A stretch of 64,000 nt of DNA, taken from QHXW01 sp035297145 (GTDB taxonomy: Bacteria; Acidobacteriota; Terriglobia; Bryobacterales; Bryobacteraceae). The notes beneath the pieces are model-generated. The model was not told the origin of the DNA. It ran no database searches and worked only from the letters and a program-made list of their open reading frames with translations. The DNA is taken from contig DATGZN010000006.1 of assembly GCA_035297145.1 (NCBI GenBank), forward strand, positions 1 through 64,000, given 5' to 3'. The position numbers and the translations under genes are program-made. This document shows, one piece after another, positions 14,974 through 23,462 of this stretch (within the stretch, counting starts at the first letter, position 1; each line of letters starts with the position of its first letter).

Positions 14974-16364
14974 GCGGAGCGAGCGAACGAGTAGAGCGCG
15001 GCGCGAGTGCGGACGTAGAGGCGGCCGTCCACAATCGCCGGCGTAGCGAATATTTCCTCGTCCAATTTGTTGACGGCTAGAATTTCCCATTGCGGGGCGG
15101 CGCGCAGGACCACGACCTTACCCTCTTCGCTTGCGACGTATATCTTACCGTCGGCGGCGACGGGCGACGACCAATAGTGGCCCAGTGCGCCGGTCAGACG
15201 CGCTTGCTTGAACGGTTCGCCAGTCTCCGGGTTCAGGCTGGTAAAGATTCCATCGCGAATCAGATAAATCACTCCCTGGTACAAAAGCGGAGACGGAGTG
15301 TTGGGCAGAGACTTGCGATATCGCCAAAGCACGTGGGTGTTCGTGACATCTCCGTGGCCGCCGGCGCGAATCGCAACCAAGCAGTTTTCTGAAGCCTCAC
15401 GACTCTGGTAGTAGCGCCACTCGCGCTCATCGAGGTACCCGTCGTGGTTGAGATCGGTGTCGCCCCACCATTCGGGATCGTGATTCGGCGCTTCGCTGTG
15501 CGACAGCCTGCCATCGTGATCCTTGTCGTACTTCGCCAGCATTTCGGCAAAATCCGGAATTTTTCGGTGCTGTGCCTGATCGCCTTCGGTCTCCCAACCG
15601 TTGACATAAATGCGATCGCCGTCAATCAGGGGCACGCTCTTGAGCTGCCAGGGCATGCCGCCCACCCACCACAGCTTCTCGCCTGTTCCCAGCGTGTATG
15701 CGGCGATCTGGTAGGACCCGGGAACGATAACCTCCGCCGGTCCGTTCTTTGGACGGTAGACCCCGGGAGTGGCGTAGCCGCGCGTGTACTCCGGACGCAT
15801 GGTCTTCCACAGAACGCGGCCGGTCCGGGTGTCCACGGCAATTAAATAGGAGCCTGTATCCTGATCGCAGATGAGCACCAGCTTGCCATCGGCGAGAATC
15901 GGCGAAGAGCCATGGCCGTTGGCATTATTGAATGGCCCCAGCGGTAAACGCCAGCGCTCCTGTCCATCGGGCCCGTAAGAGATCAGGCCGAAATCGCCGA
16001 AGAACGAGTAAACGTTAACTCCGTCTGTGACGGGCGAGGGTGACGCCGGCCCGTTGGTCGGCTGATAGGGCTCCTCGCGCTCCCGTGGAGCCTGGCGCCT
16101 CCATAGAATCTTGCCGGTGGCACGGTCGAGACAGATCGTAAGTAGGGTCTTGCCCTCGAACGCCGTGACAAAGATGTAGCTTGCCCCGAATACAGGCGAG
16201 GAGTGACCCGGCGGCAGCTCGGTCCGCCACACAATGTTTGTGCGTTGATCGAACTGGTCCGGCAGGTCCTTGGAAGAAGAGACACCTGCGCCGTTCGATC
16301 CGCGAAATTGGTCCCAATCGGCTGCGAGTACGATGGGGAACAGGAGCCAGGCAACCCTGCGCAT
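14967..16364 (-). CDS. Secreted PQQ-type beta-propeller with inserted EF-hand pair
   Basis: A 465-residue exported protein (signal peptide residues 1-14). Blades of PQQ/BamB-type repeats surround an insert: LDRATGKILWRRQAP, VDTRTGRVLWKTMRP and LGTGEKLWWVGGMPW before it, SLNPETGEPFKQARL and AADGKIYVASEEGKVVVL after it. The insert, residues about 272-320, carries two complete EF-hand loops: Asp280 to Glu291 (DKDHDGRLSHSE) and Asp304 to Glu315 (DLNHDGYLDERE). I see no catalytic residues, so binding or structural work is more likely than an enzyme. Its end overlaps the convergent PQQ dehydrogenase by seven bases. Confidence 0.82.
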   Translation of the reverse strand: MRRVAWLLFPIVLAADWDQFRGSNGAGVSSSKDLPDQFDQRTNIVWRTELPPGHSSPVFGASYIFVTAFEGKTLLTICLDRATGKILWRRQAPREREEPYQPTNGPASPSPVTDGVNVYSFFGDFGLISYGPDGQERWRLPLGPFNNANGHGSSPILADGKLVLICDQDTGSYLIAVDTRTGRVLWKTMRPEYTRGYATPGVYRPKNGPAEVIVPGSYQIAAYTLGTGEKLWWVGGMPWQLKSVPLIDGDRIYVNGWETEGDQAQHRKIPDFAEMLAKYDKDHDGRLSHSEAPNHDPEWWGDTDLNHDGYLDEREWRYYQSREASENCLVAIRAGGHGDVTNTHVLWRYRKSLPNTPSPLLYQGVIYLIRDGIFTSLNPETGEPFKQARLTGALGHYWSSPVAADGKIYVASEEGKVVVLRAAPQWEILAVNKLDEEIFATPAIVDGRLYVRTRAALYSFARSAQ

Positions 16365-16415
16365 AGCGAATAGTGTAACTGGCAGCGGATTCGCGATTCG
16401 CCGGGACAGACCGGT

Positions 16416-16826
16416 CTAACTCGCCGCCGCTGCTGACTGGGATGCCGCCTTTTTGGGCGCCTTCTTGGCATTCTCCGCTTTGTGGAATGCCGCCCAGCGC
16501 TTCTTGGTAGCCTCTATAATGGCCTTGCGGCCGGCCGCGCTCAATCTGCGCTTCGGCTTCGCCACCGCAGCAGTCTTCGTTCCCTTGATTGCCGCCCACC
16601 TCTTCCGCTGTGCCTCGGCGATCCTTCTGCGTGCGGATGCGCTGAGAGTTCGTCTTCCTGTTGGAGCGGACACCCCTGCTATCCCTGTCGCAGCTTTTGG
16701 ACGCCCTGGACCGCGAAGTCCCAGTTGAGCCTTGATGTCTGCGATGGTTGCTTCTATCTTAGCCTTCTCTCTTTCATAGCCCACTAAAGCCATTGCGAGA
16801 AGGTCGTTCTGTGCGCGTATTGCCAT
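16416..16826 (-). CDS. Small basic Ala/Lys-rich DNA-binding-like protein
   Basis: A 136-residue, strongly basic protein. The N-terminal 35 residues form an amphipathic helix (YEREKAKIEATIADIKAQL) that could dimerise. A GRPKAA stretch resembles an AT-hook core. Two related repeats follow, RRTLSASARRRIAEAQRKRW and KRRLSAAGRKAIIEATKKRW, each with a conserved Ser-Ala and Lys-Arg-Trp. The tail is Lys/Ala/Ser-rich like bacterial histone H1-type proteins. A role in DNA or RNA binding is inferred from composition and repeats only. Confidence 0.65.
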   Translation of the reverse strand: MAIRAQNDLLAMALVGYEREKAKIEATIADIKAQLGLRGPGRPKAATGIAGVSAPTGRRTLSASARRRIAEAQRKRWAAIKGTKTAAVAKPKRRLSAAGRKAIIEATKKRWAAFHKAENAKKAPKKAASQSAAAAS

Positions 16827-16888
16827 ACCGTAAAGTCTCCCCGGCGAATATTGGTTTCAGATTCGTGGTGTTTACTGGTTGCGCCTCG

Positions 16889-16916
16889 ATTCTATCACCA
16901 TTTACTCAGGTGTCCA
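16889..16916 (-). promoter_or_regulatory. Candidate promoter of the basic protein gene
   Basis: On the minus strand TGGACA (16916-16911) and TAGAAT (16894-16889) are separated by 16 bases. The start codon is about 60 bases further on. It is a pattern match only. Confidence 0.35.
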
Positions 16917-17065
16917 CACTCTTCCCTGAGAATTCAGCGCCTGGTCCCCGAGTCCGAGTTTGTATCTGAAACCGTTCGTTAGTATACTGCTTTCCATCCA
17001 GGAACCAAAGAGCGGAACCTGTGTAAGATTACTGGTACGTACTCTTCAGGCCAGATTCAGACTCT

Positions 17066-20000
17066 ATGTGGATAGTCCGGCTCGCTCTCCGTCGCCCCTA
17101 CACCTTTGTCGTAATGGCTGTACTCATCGCCATCCTTGGCGGTACGGCAATCGTCACCATGCCCGTTGATATCTTCCCCTACATTGATATCCCCATCGTG
17201 AGCGTGCTGTGGGCCTATTCAGGTTTGTCACCGGAGGAAATGGAGAAGCGTGTAGTCACCGGCTTCGAGCGCAGCCTCACTTCCAATGTGAGCGATATCG
17301 AGCATATCGAATCGCAAGCCTACAACGGCTACGCCGCAATCCGGGTCTATTTTCATCCCAATGTCAAAATCGACATGGCCGTAGCTCAGGTGACGGCCAC
17401 TGCGCAAACCAGCATTCGCCAGATGCCGCCCGGAATGTTCCCCCCGAACATTCTGAAGTACGATGCCGCCAGCGTTCCGATTTTGCAGCTCGGGCTTTCC
17501 AGTAAGACCCTGCGCGAGCAGGAAATCTTCGATCTGGGGAATAACTTCATCCGGACCCCGCTGGGCACCGTTCAGGGGGCTTCGGTCTCTTATCCATTCG
17601 GCGGAAAGCAAAGGGCCGTGATGGTGGACCTGAACTTGGACGAACTCTACGCCAAGCGGCTTTCACCCATCGACATCTCGAATGCCCTGAGCCTGCAGAA
17701 TCTGATCCTGCCGGCCGGCACGGCGAAAATGGCGGATACGGAGTACCAAGTCCGAGTCAATAGCAGCCCTGTGCTTCTGAACGAATTGAACAATCTGCCC
17801 ATCAAAACGGTAAATGGCGCCACCGTCTACATCAAGGATGTGGCGCAGGTTCACGATGGCTTTAACGTGCAGACCAACATTGTCCGAACCAACGGTTCGC
17901 GAGGTGTTCTGCTCACCATTACCAGGAACGGGCAGGCTTCCACGCTGGCCATTGTCGATGCCGTAAAAGCCGCACTTCCCAGGATTCTCTCTACCGTCAC
18001 CACGGCGCTCAAGGTGGATTTGTTGTTTGACCAGTCTCTGTTCGTGCGGGCTTCCGTTGAAGGTGTGGAGCGGGAGGCGTTAATTGCGGCCAGCCTCACG
18101 GGGTTGATGATTCTCCTTTTTCTGGGCAGTTGGCGGAGCACCCTGATCGTCTGTATCTCAATTCCGCTTTCGATTCTTTCGTCTCTGTGCATCCTGAGTC
18201 TGTTGGGAGAGACGATCAATGTGATGACGCTGGGGGGGCTGGCGCTCGCCGTCGGCATTCTGGTGGACGACGCCACGGTAGAGATCGAAAATACGCACCG
18301 CAATTTAGCCATGCGAAAGCCGCTGATCCGCGCGGTGCTGGATGGCGCCGGACAGATTGCCGTCCCCACCTTTGTGGCGACGCTCTCCATTTGTATCGTG
18401 TTCGTGCCCGTGCTGCTGCTAACCGGAACGGCGCGGTATTTGTTCACGCCCCTGGCCATGGCGGTGGTTTTTGCCATGCTGGCATCATATTTCCTTTCCC
18501 GTACACTGGTCCCGACCATGGTGGCGTTCCTTCTGAAATCGGAGGTAGAGCTTTATCAGCACGGGATGCATGGAGAGACAGCCGGGGGCAGGGGATTGAT
18601 CTGGCGTGCGCACTATCTGTTCAACACGCTATTCGAAAAGCTGCGCTTCCGCTATGTGGGCCTGCTGCATTGGTCGCTGGCGCATCGCGCACCGGTGCTC
18701 ACTGCCTTCATGGTTGTCTCTGTCGCCTCACTCGGCCTGGTGTGGCTGGTAGGTGAGGATTTTTTTCCAGACGTCGATTCCGGGCAGATGCGGCTGCATG
18801 TGCGCGCACCGGCAGGGACGCGCATCGAACAAACCGAGCTTCGGTTCTCGGCAGTCGAACGCGAAATTCGGAAGGTGATCCCGTCTGAGGAAATAGATTC
18901 CCTCATCGACGACATCGGTATCCCCAACAGTTGGACCATCATCGCGCAGGGTGACCCTCCAACCATATCCAGCGCCGATGGCGAGATATTGATTTCTCTG
19001 AAGCAGGAGAGGCATGGGTCGACCCGGGATTACGAAGTGCTGCTGCGGAAACGCCTGAGCGGGCAGTTTCCCGACATGTCGTTCTTCTTCCAGCCCGCCA
19101 ATATCACCAGCCAGATTTTAAGCTTTGGCCTTCCGGCGCCTATCGATTTGCAGGTGGTGGGGCGCGACGCGGAAGCAGGGTACCGGATTGCTGAGAAAAT
19201 GGCAGCGCGAATTGCCCGCATTCCGGGCGCGGCCGATGTCCATGTGCACCAGGTAGTGGACCAGCCCATGATCGGCGTGAATGTGGATCGAGTCAAAGCA
19301 TCCGAATTGGGTTTGACGCAGCGCGATGTCACCAACAGCATGCTCATCTCTCTAAGCGGAAATGGTGCGCTGGCGCCGAACTTTTGGCTGAACTGGACCA
19401 ACGGCGTCAGCTACAACGTAGGCGTGCAGACGCCTCAGTACCGGGTCGATTCCATGGACGCGTTGCTCCGCACGCCCATCACTGTTCCCGCCAATAACGT
19501 CAGTACCGCGACACCGGATTCTCAGGAGGGCGCTGCCGGAGCCGGGAATTCTTCCGTCGGCGCATCACCGAGTGAATCTTCCCAGGCGTATGGAAATCCC
19601 GGCGCCATGATGGGGGGCACGCAGCTTCTGGCCAATTTGGCAACGGTTCGTCGCGGGTACGCACCGGTGATCGTCAACCACTACAACGTCTGGCCGGTTT
19701 TTGACGTGTACGCCAACGTCGACCGGCGCGATTTAGGCGGCGTAGGAACGGACGTGGAGAAGATCATGCGCGACGAAGAACCACACCTTCCCCGAGGCAC
19801 CACGTTCGCCCTGCGCGGCCAGATCGAGACTATGCAATCCTCGTTTTTCCGCCTGGGCCTGGGCATGATCTTCGCTGTGGTTCTGGTATATCTTTTGATG
19901 GCGGTGAATTTCCAGTCGTGGCTCGATCCTTTTATCATCCTGACGGCTCTGCCGGGAGCAATGGCCGGTATTCTGTGGATGTTGTTTGTCACCGGCACCA

Positions 20001-20407
20001 CCCTCAGTGTTCCGTCCCTCATGGGCGCTATCATGTGCGTTGGCGTTGCCACCGCCAACAGCATCCTGATGGTCACCTTTGCGAATGACGAGCGTGTACT
20101 CGAGCCTTCCGCTACCGAGGCGATGCTCTCCGCCGGTTTTGCCCGAGTGCGGCCAGTGCTGATGACCGCGACGGCCATGGTTATCGGCATGCTTCCCATG
20201 TCTTTGGGTTTGGGTGAAGGGGGGGAACAGAATGCGCCCCTGGGGCGTGCAGTAATCGGCGGCCTCATGTTTGCCACGGTCACTACACTGTTCGTCGTGC
20301 CGATTATTTATAGTTACCTGCGCACAAAGCCTCCGGTGGACCACGCGCACCGGTTCGACGAACTGGAGCGGCAGGGCGCAGTACAATCCGAGTGGGAGCC
20401 TTTGTAA
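17066..20407 (+). CDS. RND efflux transporter (AcrB/MdtB-type inner membrane pump)
   Basis: A 1113-residue HAE1-type RND pump: N-terminal helix, large periplasmic loop, five helices, second loop, five helices. The proton-relay pair Asp401-Asp402 lies in GILVDDATVEIEN in transmembrane helix 4. GLALAVG and VFVPVLLLTG are further signatures. The family exports drugs or other amphiphiles by proton antiport with a periplasmic adaptor and an outer-membrane channel. The adaptor gene follows 18 bases downstream; no TolC-like gene is in the window. The second loop has a Gly/Ser/Ala-rich stretch (about residues 812-850) absent from typical pumps, so it is slightly long. The substrate cannot be told. 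Confidence 0.93.
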   Translation: MWIVRLALRRPYTFVVMAVLIAILGGTAIVTMPVDIFPYIDIPIVSVLWAYSGLSPEEMEKRVVTGFERSLTSNVSDIEHIESQAYNGYAAIRVYFHPNVKIDMAVAQVTATAQTSIRQMPPGMFPPNILKYDAASVPILQLGLSSKTLREQEIFDLGNNFIRTPLGTVQGASVSYPFGGKQRAVMVDLNLDELYAKRLSPIDISNALSLQNLILPAGTAKMADTEYQVRVNSSPVLLNELNNLPIKTVNGATVYIKDVAQVHDGFNVQTNIVRTNGSRGVLLTITRNGQASTLAIVDAVKAALPRILSTVTTALKVDLLFDQSLFVRASVEGVEREALIAASLTGLMILLFLGSWRSTLIVCISIPLSILSSLCILSLLGETINVMTLGGLALAVGILVDDATVEIENTHRNLAMRKPLIRAVLDGAGQIAVPTFVATLSICIVFVPVLLLTGTARYLFTPLAMAVVFAMLASYFLSRTLVPTMVAFLLKSEVELYQHGMHGETAGGRGLIWRAHYLFNTLFEKLRFRYVGLLHWSLAHRAPVLTAFMVVSVASLGLVWLVGEDFFPDVDSGQMRLHVRAPAGTRIEQTELRFSAVEREIRKVIPSEEIDSLIDDIGIPNSWTIIAQGDPPTISSADGEILISLKQERHGSTRDYEVLLRKRLSGQFPDMSFFFQPANITSQILSFGLPAPIDLQVVGRDAEAGYRIAEKMAARIARIPGAADVHVHQVVDQPMIGVNVDRVKASELGLTQRDVTNSMLISLSGNGALAPNFWLNWTNGVSYNVGVQTPQYRVDSMDALLRTPITVPANNVSTATPDSQEGAAGAGNSSVGASPSESSQAYGNPGAMMGGTQLLANLATVRRGYAPVIVNHYNVWPVFDVYANVDRRDLGGVGTDVEKIMRDEEPHLPRGTTFALRGQIETMQSSFFRLGLGMIFAVVLVYLLMAVNFQSWLDPFIILTALPGAMAGILWMLFVTGTTLSVPSLMGAIMCVGVATANSILMVTFANDERVLEPSATEAMLSAGFARVRPVLMTATAMVIGMLPMSLGLGEGGEQNAPLGRAVIGGLMFATVTTLFVVPIIYSYLRTKPPVDHAHRFDELERQGAVQSEWEPL

Positions 20408-20425
20408 CCTCCTTCCGGCCATAAG

Positions 20426-21790
20426 ATGCGATACATCGAACCTGACCCACCTGGATCGCGAGTCGAGGCAGCTTCCACAGAGGAGCAGCTACGCAAGGAG
20501 AATCAGGAACTCAAGCGGCGGCTCCAGGAATTGCAGCACGCCTCGCATGCCGGAAGGCCCGCCAAGCTTTGGCATCCCTCCCGAGTCACGATTATTTCCA
20601 TTGTCTTGGTGGGGGCGGCACTCCTCGTCGTTGCCTTTTTTACCGGATACATTCCGCTCCGGAGGCGAACGGCTCTCATCCGCAATGAGGCGCAGGAACA
20701 GGAGCAGGCACTGCCGCGAGTGGAGGTAGTCGCGGTGGAGCGCTCATCCCAAAAGAGCGACATCGAGCTGCCGGGCAACATTCAGGCCATCACCGAGGCT
20801 CCTATTCTCGCCCGAGCCGATGGATATCTGCGGCGCCGCATGGCCGACATCGGCGACCGGGTTGAAGCCGGCCAGCCCCTGGCGGAGATTGAAGCGCCTG
20901 AGCTGGATGAGCAGGTCCGCCAGGCGAAGGCCAGTCTCCAGCAAGCCAGGGCGGCACTGGATGAGGCGCAGGCGAACAACGAGCAAGGCAAGGCCAACCT
21001 GGAATTCGCGCGCGTGGCGGCGGAGCGATGGAGCAACCTGGTCGCGCGGGGAGTTGTCTCGAAGCATGAGAACGACCAATATCAGTCGCAGTACCGGGCG
21101 CAGTTGGCGGGTGTTCAATCGCTCGAAAAAGCCATCGCGGCCCAGCGCAGCAACATTTCGGCCGCCGATGCCAACGAGGCGCGGCTTGAGAAAATGCAGA
21201 GCTACCTGGTGGTGAAGGCGCCCTTCAAGGGAGTCATCACGTTGCGCAACGTGGATGTCGGCGCCCTGGTGAACTCCGGCAGCACTCTCCTGTTTCGTAT
21301 CGCGCAAACCGCCACACTGCGCACTTACGTCAATGTGCCGCAGGCGGATGCCAGCTCGATACGGGTGGGTCAGGCCGCTCGTTTGACCGTTTCGAACCTG
21401 CCGGGCCGCCAGTTCACCGGCGCAGTAGCGCGCACGGCTAATGCGCTCGATCCCAACAGCAGAACATTGCTCGTAGAGGTGCAAGTACCGAATGCGGAGG
21501 GTGCCCTGTTGCCCGGCATGTACGCCCAGGTCGACTTGAGCAGCACGCGATCCAACCCGCCGTTACTGGTTCCGAGCGAAGCCTTAATCACTCGCGGCGA
21601 AGGCGCTACAGTCGCCTTGGTACGGCCGGATCACACAGTGCACATCCAACCCATACAAGTGGGCCGCGACTACGGCGATCGCCTGGAAGTGATCAGCGGC
21701 CTCGAGCAAGGCGACATCGTCATCCCAAACCCGGGCGACGCCGCCCGCGAAGGGCTCAAGGTCAATCCCGTTTCGGCCGCGGCCCGCTAA
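20426..21790 (+). CDS. RND periplasmic adaptor (membrane fusion protein)
   Basis: A 454-residue HlyD/AcrA-type adaptor. A cytoplasmic N-terminus with a short coiled coil (EEQLRKENQELKRRLQELQ) precedes a single transmembrane helix (about residues 53-72); there is no lipobox. A lipoyl half-motif (ARADGYLRRRMADIGDRVEAG), an alpha-hairpin (about residues 150-235), the second lipoyl half (VKAPFKGVITLRNVDVGALV) and beta-barrel and membrane-proximal domains follow. It links the upstream RND pump to an outer-membrane channel encoded elsewhere. The leading coiled coil is longer than in AcrA. Confidence 0.92.
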   Translation: MRYIEPDPPGSRVEAASTEEQLRKENQELKRRLQELQHASHAGRPAKLWHPSRVTIISIVLVGAALLVVAFFTGYIPLRRRTALIRNEAQEQEQALPRVEVVAVERSSQKSDIELPGNIQAITEAPILARADGYLRRRMADIGDRVEAGQPLAEIEAPELDEQVRQAKASLQQARAALDEAQANNEQGKANLEFARVAAERWSNLVARGVVSKHENDQYQSQYRAQLAGVQSLEKAIAAQRSNISAADANEARLEKMQSYLVVKAPFKGVITLRNVDVGALVNSGSTLLFRIAQTATLRTYVNVPQADASSIRVGQAARLTVSNLPGRQFTGAVARTANALDPNSRTLLVEVQVPNAEGALLPGMYAQVDLSSTRSNPPLLVPSEALITRGEGATVALVRPDHTVHIQPIQVGRDYGDRLEVISGLEQGDIVIPNPGDAAREGLKVNPVSAAAR

Positions 21791-21930
21791 TCTTTCCGAC
21801 CCGACGACCGCACCTTTCCGCGCTTACGCTCCGGCCTGTTGAACCTCGATGGACCCTGTAGCGCAGGGACACGCGCCTTTTGCGGGTACCTGCGGCAGTT
21901 CGTTGATTTTCCTTCCGCTACAATGACAAA

Positions 21931-22680
21931 GTGAAGATCATCATCGACACGGCGGTACGAAGTCTCACCACCGTCGACGGCGACGTCCGCCACACTTATG
22001 ACCTCTACTCCAAGGATGCGTTTGAGACTGTTTCACTCGAGTGGGTCAAGATGGGGTGGAGCCTGAGTTACTATCACACCTTCACTTGGATGGGCCGGCC
22101 AGTGCTGCAACTACCGGAGGACTTGATTCGTTTGCAGGAAGCCGTCTATCGCGTGCGCCCGGATGTGATCGTCGAGACCGGCGTATTCCACGGCGGATCC
22201 CTGATGTTTCATGCGACGCTGTGCCAGGCGCTGGGCAAGGGTCGAGTGATCGGCATCGATAACGAGATTCAAGGCGGTGTGCGAGAAGCCATCACCGAAC
22301 ACATCCTCGCGCCGCATATCACGCTACTCGAAGGAGACTCGACCTCGCGCGAGGTCGTCGGAGCCGTGGCGAACATGATCCACCCGGGCGAGTCTGTGCT
22401 GGTAATTCTCGATTCGTGCCATACCAAGGATCATGTCCGAAGGGAACTGGAATGCTATTCACGCTTTGTCACGCCGGGCTCGTACATCATTGCCGCGGAC
22501 GGCATCATGCGTGACCTGGCGGATGTCCCTCGCGGACAGCCGGAATGGGCCACGGACAATCCACTCGCCGCAGCCGACGAATTCGCGGCGCGGCATCCTG
22601 AGTTCCGCCGTGAGCATCCGGCCGAGCTGTCTGCCAAGGTCACCTACTGGCCGGGCGCATGGCTCGAGAGGGTAGCCTGA
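21931..22680 (+). CDS. CmcI-like cephalosporin hydroxylase/rhamnosyl O-methyltransferase family
   Basis: A 249-residue protein of the CmcI family (PF04989), a SAM-dependent methyltransferase fold. The SAM loop is VIVETGVFHGGSLMFHATL, followed by GIDNEI, an EGDSTS strand and VILDSCHTKDHVRRELE with the metal-binding acidic and His residues. Family members O-methylate sugars or act with CmcJ in cephamycin biosynthesis. Here the neighbours, another methyltransferase and a 2OG-Fe oxygenase, suggest tailoring of a glycan, glycolipid or small molecule. The GTG start at 21931 lies seven bases after a TACAAT box, so a leaderless mRNA is possible. Its stop and the next start share a base (TGATG). Confidence 0.82.
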   Translation: MKIIIDTAVRSLTTVDGDVRHTYDLYSKDAFETVSLEWVKMGWSLSYYHTFTWMGRPVLQLPEDLIRLQEAVYRVRPDVIVETGVFHGGSLMFHATLCQALGKGRVIGIDNEIQGGVREAITEHILAPHITLLEGDSTSREVVGAVANMIHPGESVLVILDSCHTKDHVRRELECYSRFVTPGSYIIAADGIMRDLADVPRGQPEWATDNPLAAADEFAARHPEFRREHPAELSAKVTYWPGAWLERVA

Positions 22681-23456
22681 TGGCGGCAACTGCTTCCGGA
22701 GTCCGCGAACGCATCGAAGCGCTCGGCCCGTGGTTCTACGAATTCGATTTGGGCGAGTACGGCCGCACGGTATCGGTTCTGCCGCCCGAAATACTGCCCA
22801 TTCATCAGACCCGTCTGGACATGGTCAACCGCGTGGTAGATGGATATTTCGGTGATCGCACACGCCAGATCCGGTGCATTGATGTTGGCTGTCACGAAGG
22901 CTATTACTCGGTTGCGATGGCCCGCAAGGGCATGCGGGAAGTCCGCGGCGTGGATGTGAGAGAGTCCAACCTGGAGAAGGCCCGGCTGGTCGCCGAGGTT
23001 TATGGGCTGCGCAATCTCGTGTATCAGCAGAAGAACTGCGAAGACCTGCGCGTCGAAGAGACGGGTCAGTACGAGCTGTGTCTGTTTCTGGGTCTGCTGT
23101 ATCACCTGGAAAACCCCATGCTGTGTTTGCGCAATATCAGCCGCATCACCAGCGAGGTCTGCGTTATCGAAACGCAAGTTGTGGATGAGGTGGAAGGAAC
23201 CGCGGAGTGGGGCGGGAGCGCCTGGACGCGCCCCTATCACGGCGTGCTGGCGCTGATTGACGAGGCCGGCGAGTTTTATAACGACATAGGCGAGACCGGC
23301 GCTTCGCCGCTGGCCACTTGCCCGTCGCCAAATGCGCTGCATTTCATGCTGCAGCACGCCGGATTCCGCCGTTCCGAAATCATTCAGCCTCCGCCCGACG
23401 CATACGAACAGCATCGCCGCGGCAAGCGCGTGGTTTGCGTAGCGTACAAACGGTGA
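22680..23456 (+). CDS. SAM-dependent methyltransferase
   Basis: A 258-residue class I methyltransferase. The SAM motif is IRCIDVGCHEGYYSVAMA, followed by VRGVDVRESNLEKARL and LCLFLGLLYHLENP, which resembles CmoB/DUF1698-like enzymes. The C-terminal part (ALHFMLQHAGFR) is the usual last helix. The ATG at 22680 overlaps the previous stop, so translation is probably coupled; the frame is open upstream but lies inside the previous gene. The substrate is unknown; context suggests the same product as the neighbours. Confidence 0.83.
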   Translation: MAATASGVRERIEALGPWFYEFDLGEYGRTVSVLPPEILPIHQTRLDMVNRVVDGYFGDRTRQIRCIDVGCHEGYYSVAMARKGMREVRGVDVRESNLEKARLVAEVYGLRNLVYQQKNCEDLRVEETGQYELCLFLGLLYHLENPMLCLRNISRITSEVCVIETQVVDEVEGTAEWGGSAWTRPYHGVLALIDEAGEFYNDIGETGASPLATCPSPNALHFMLQHAGFRRSEIIQPPPDAYEQHRRGKRVVCVAYKR

Positions 23457-23462
23457 GGTAGC

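Noticed and set aside
20744..21484. Open frame of 246 residues on the minus strand
   Set aside because: It is opposite the RND adaptor with its lipoyl and hairpin motifs.
21854..21868. CCCTG-TAGCG-CAGGG hairpin as a terminator after the RND operon
   Set aside because: The stem has only five pairs and no T-run follows, so a rho-independent terminator cannot be supported.
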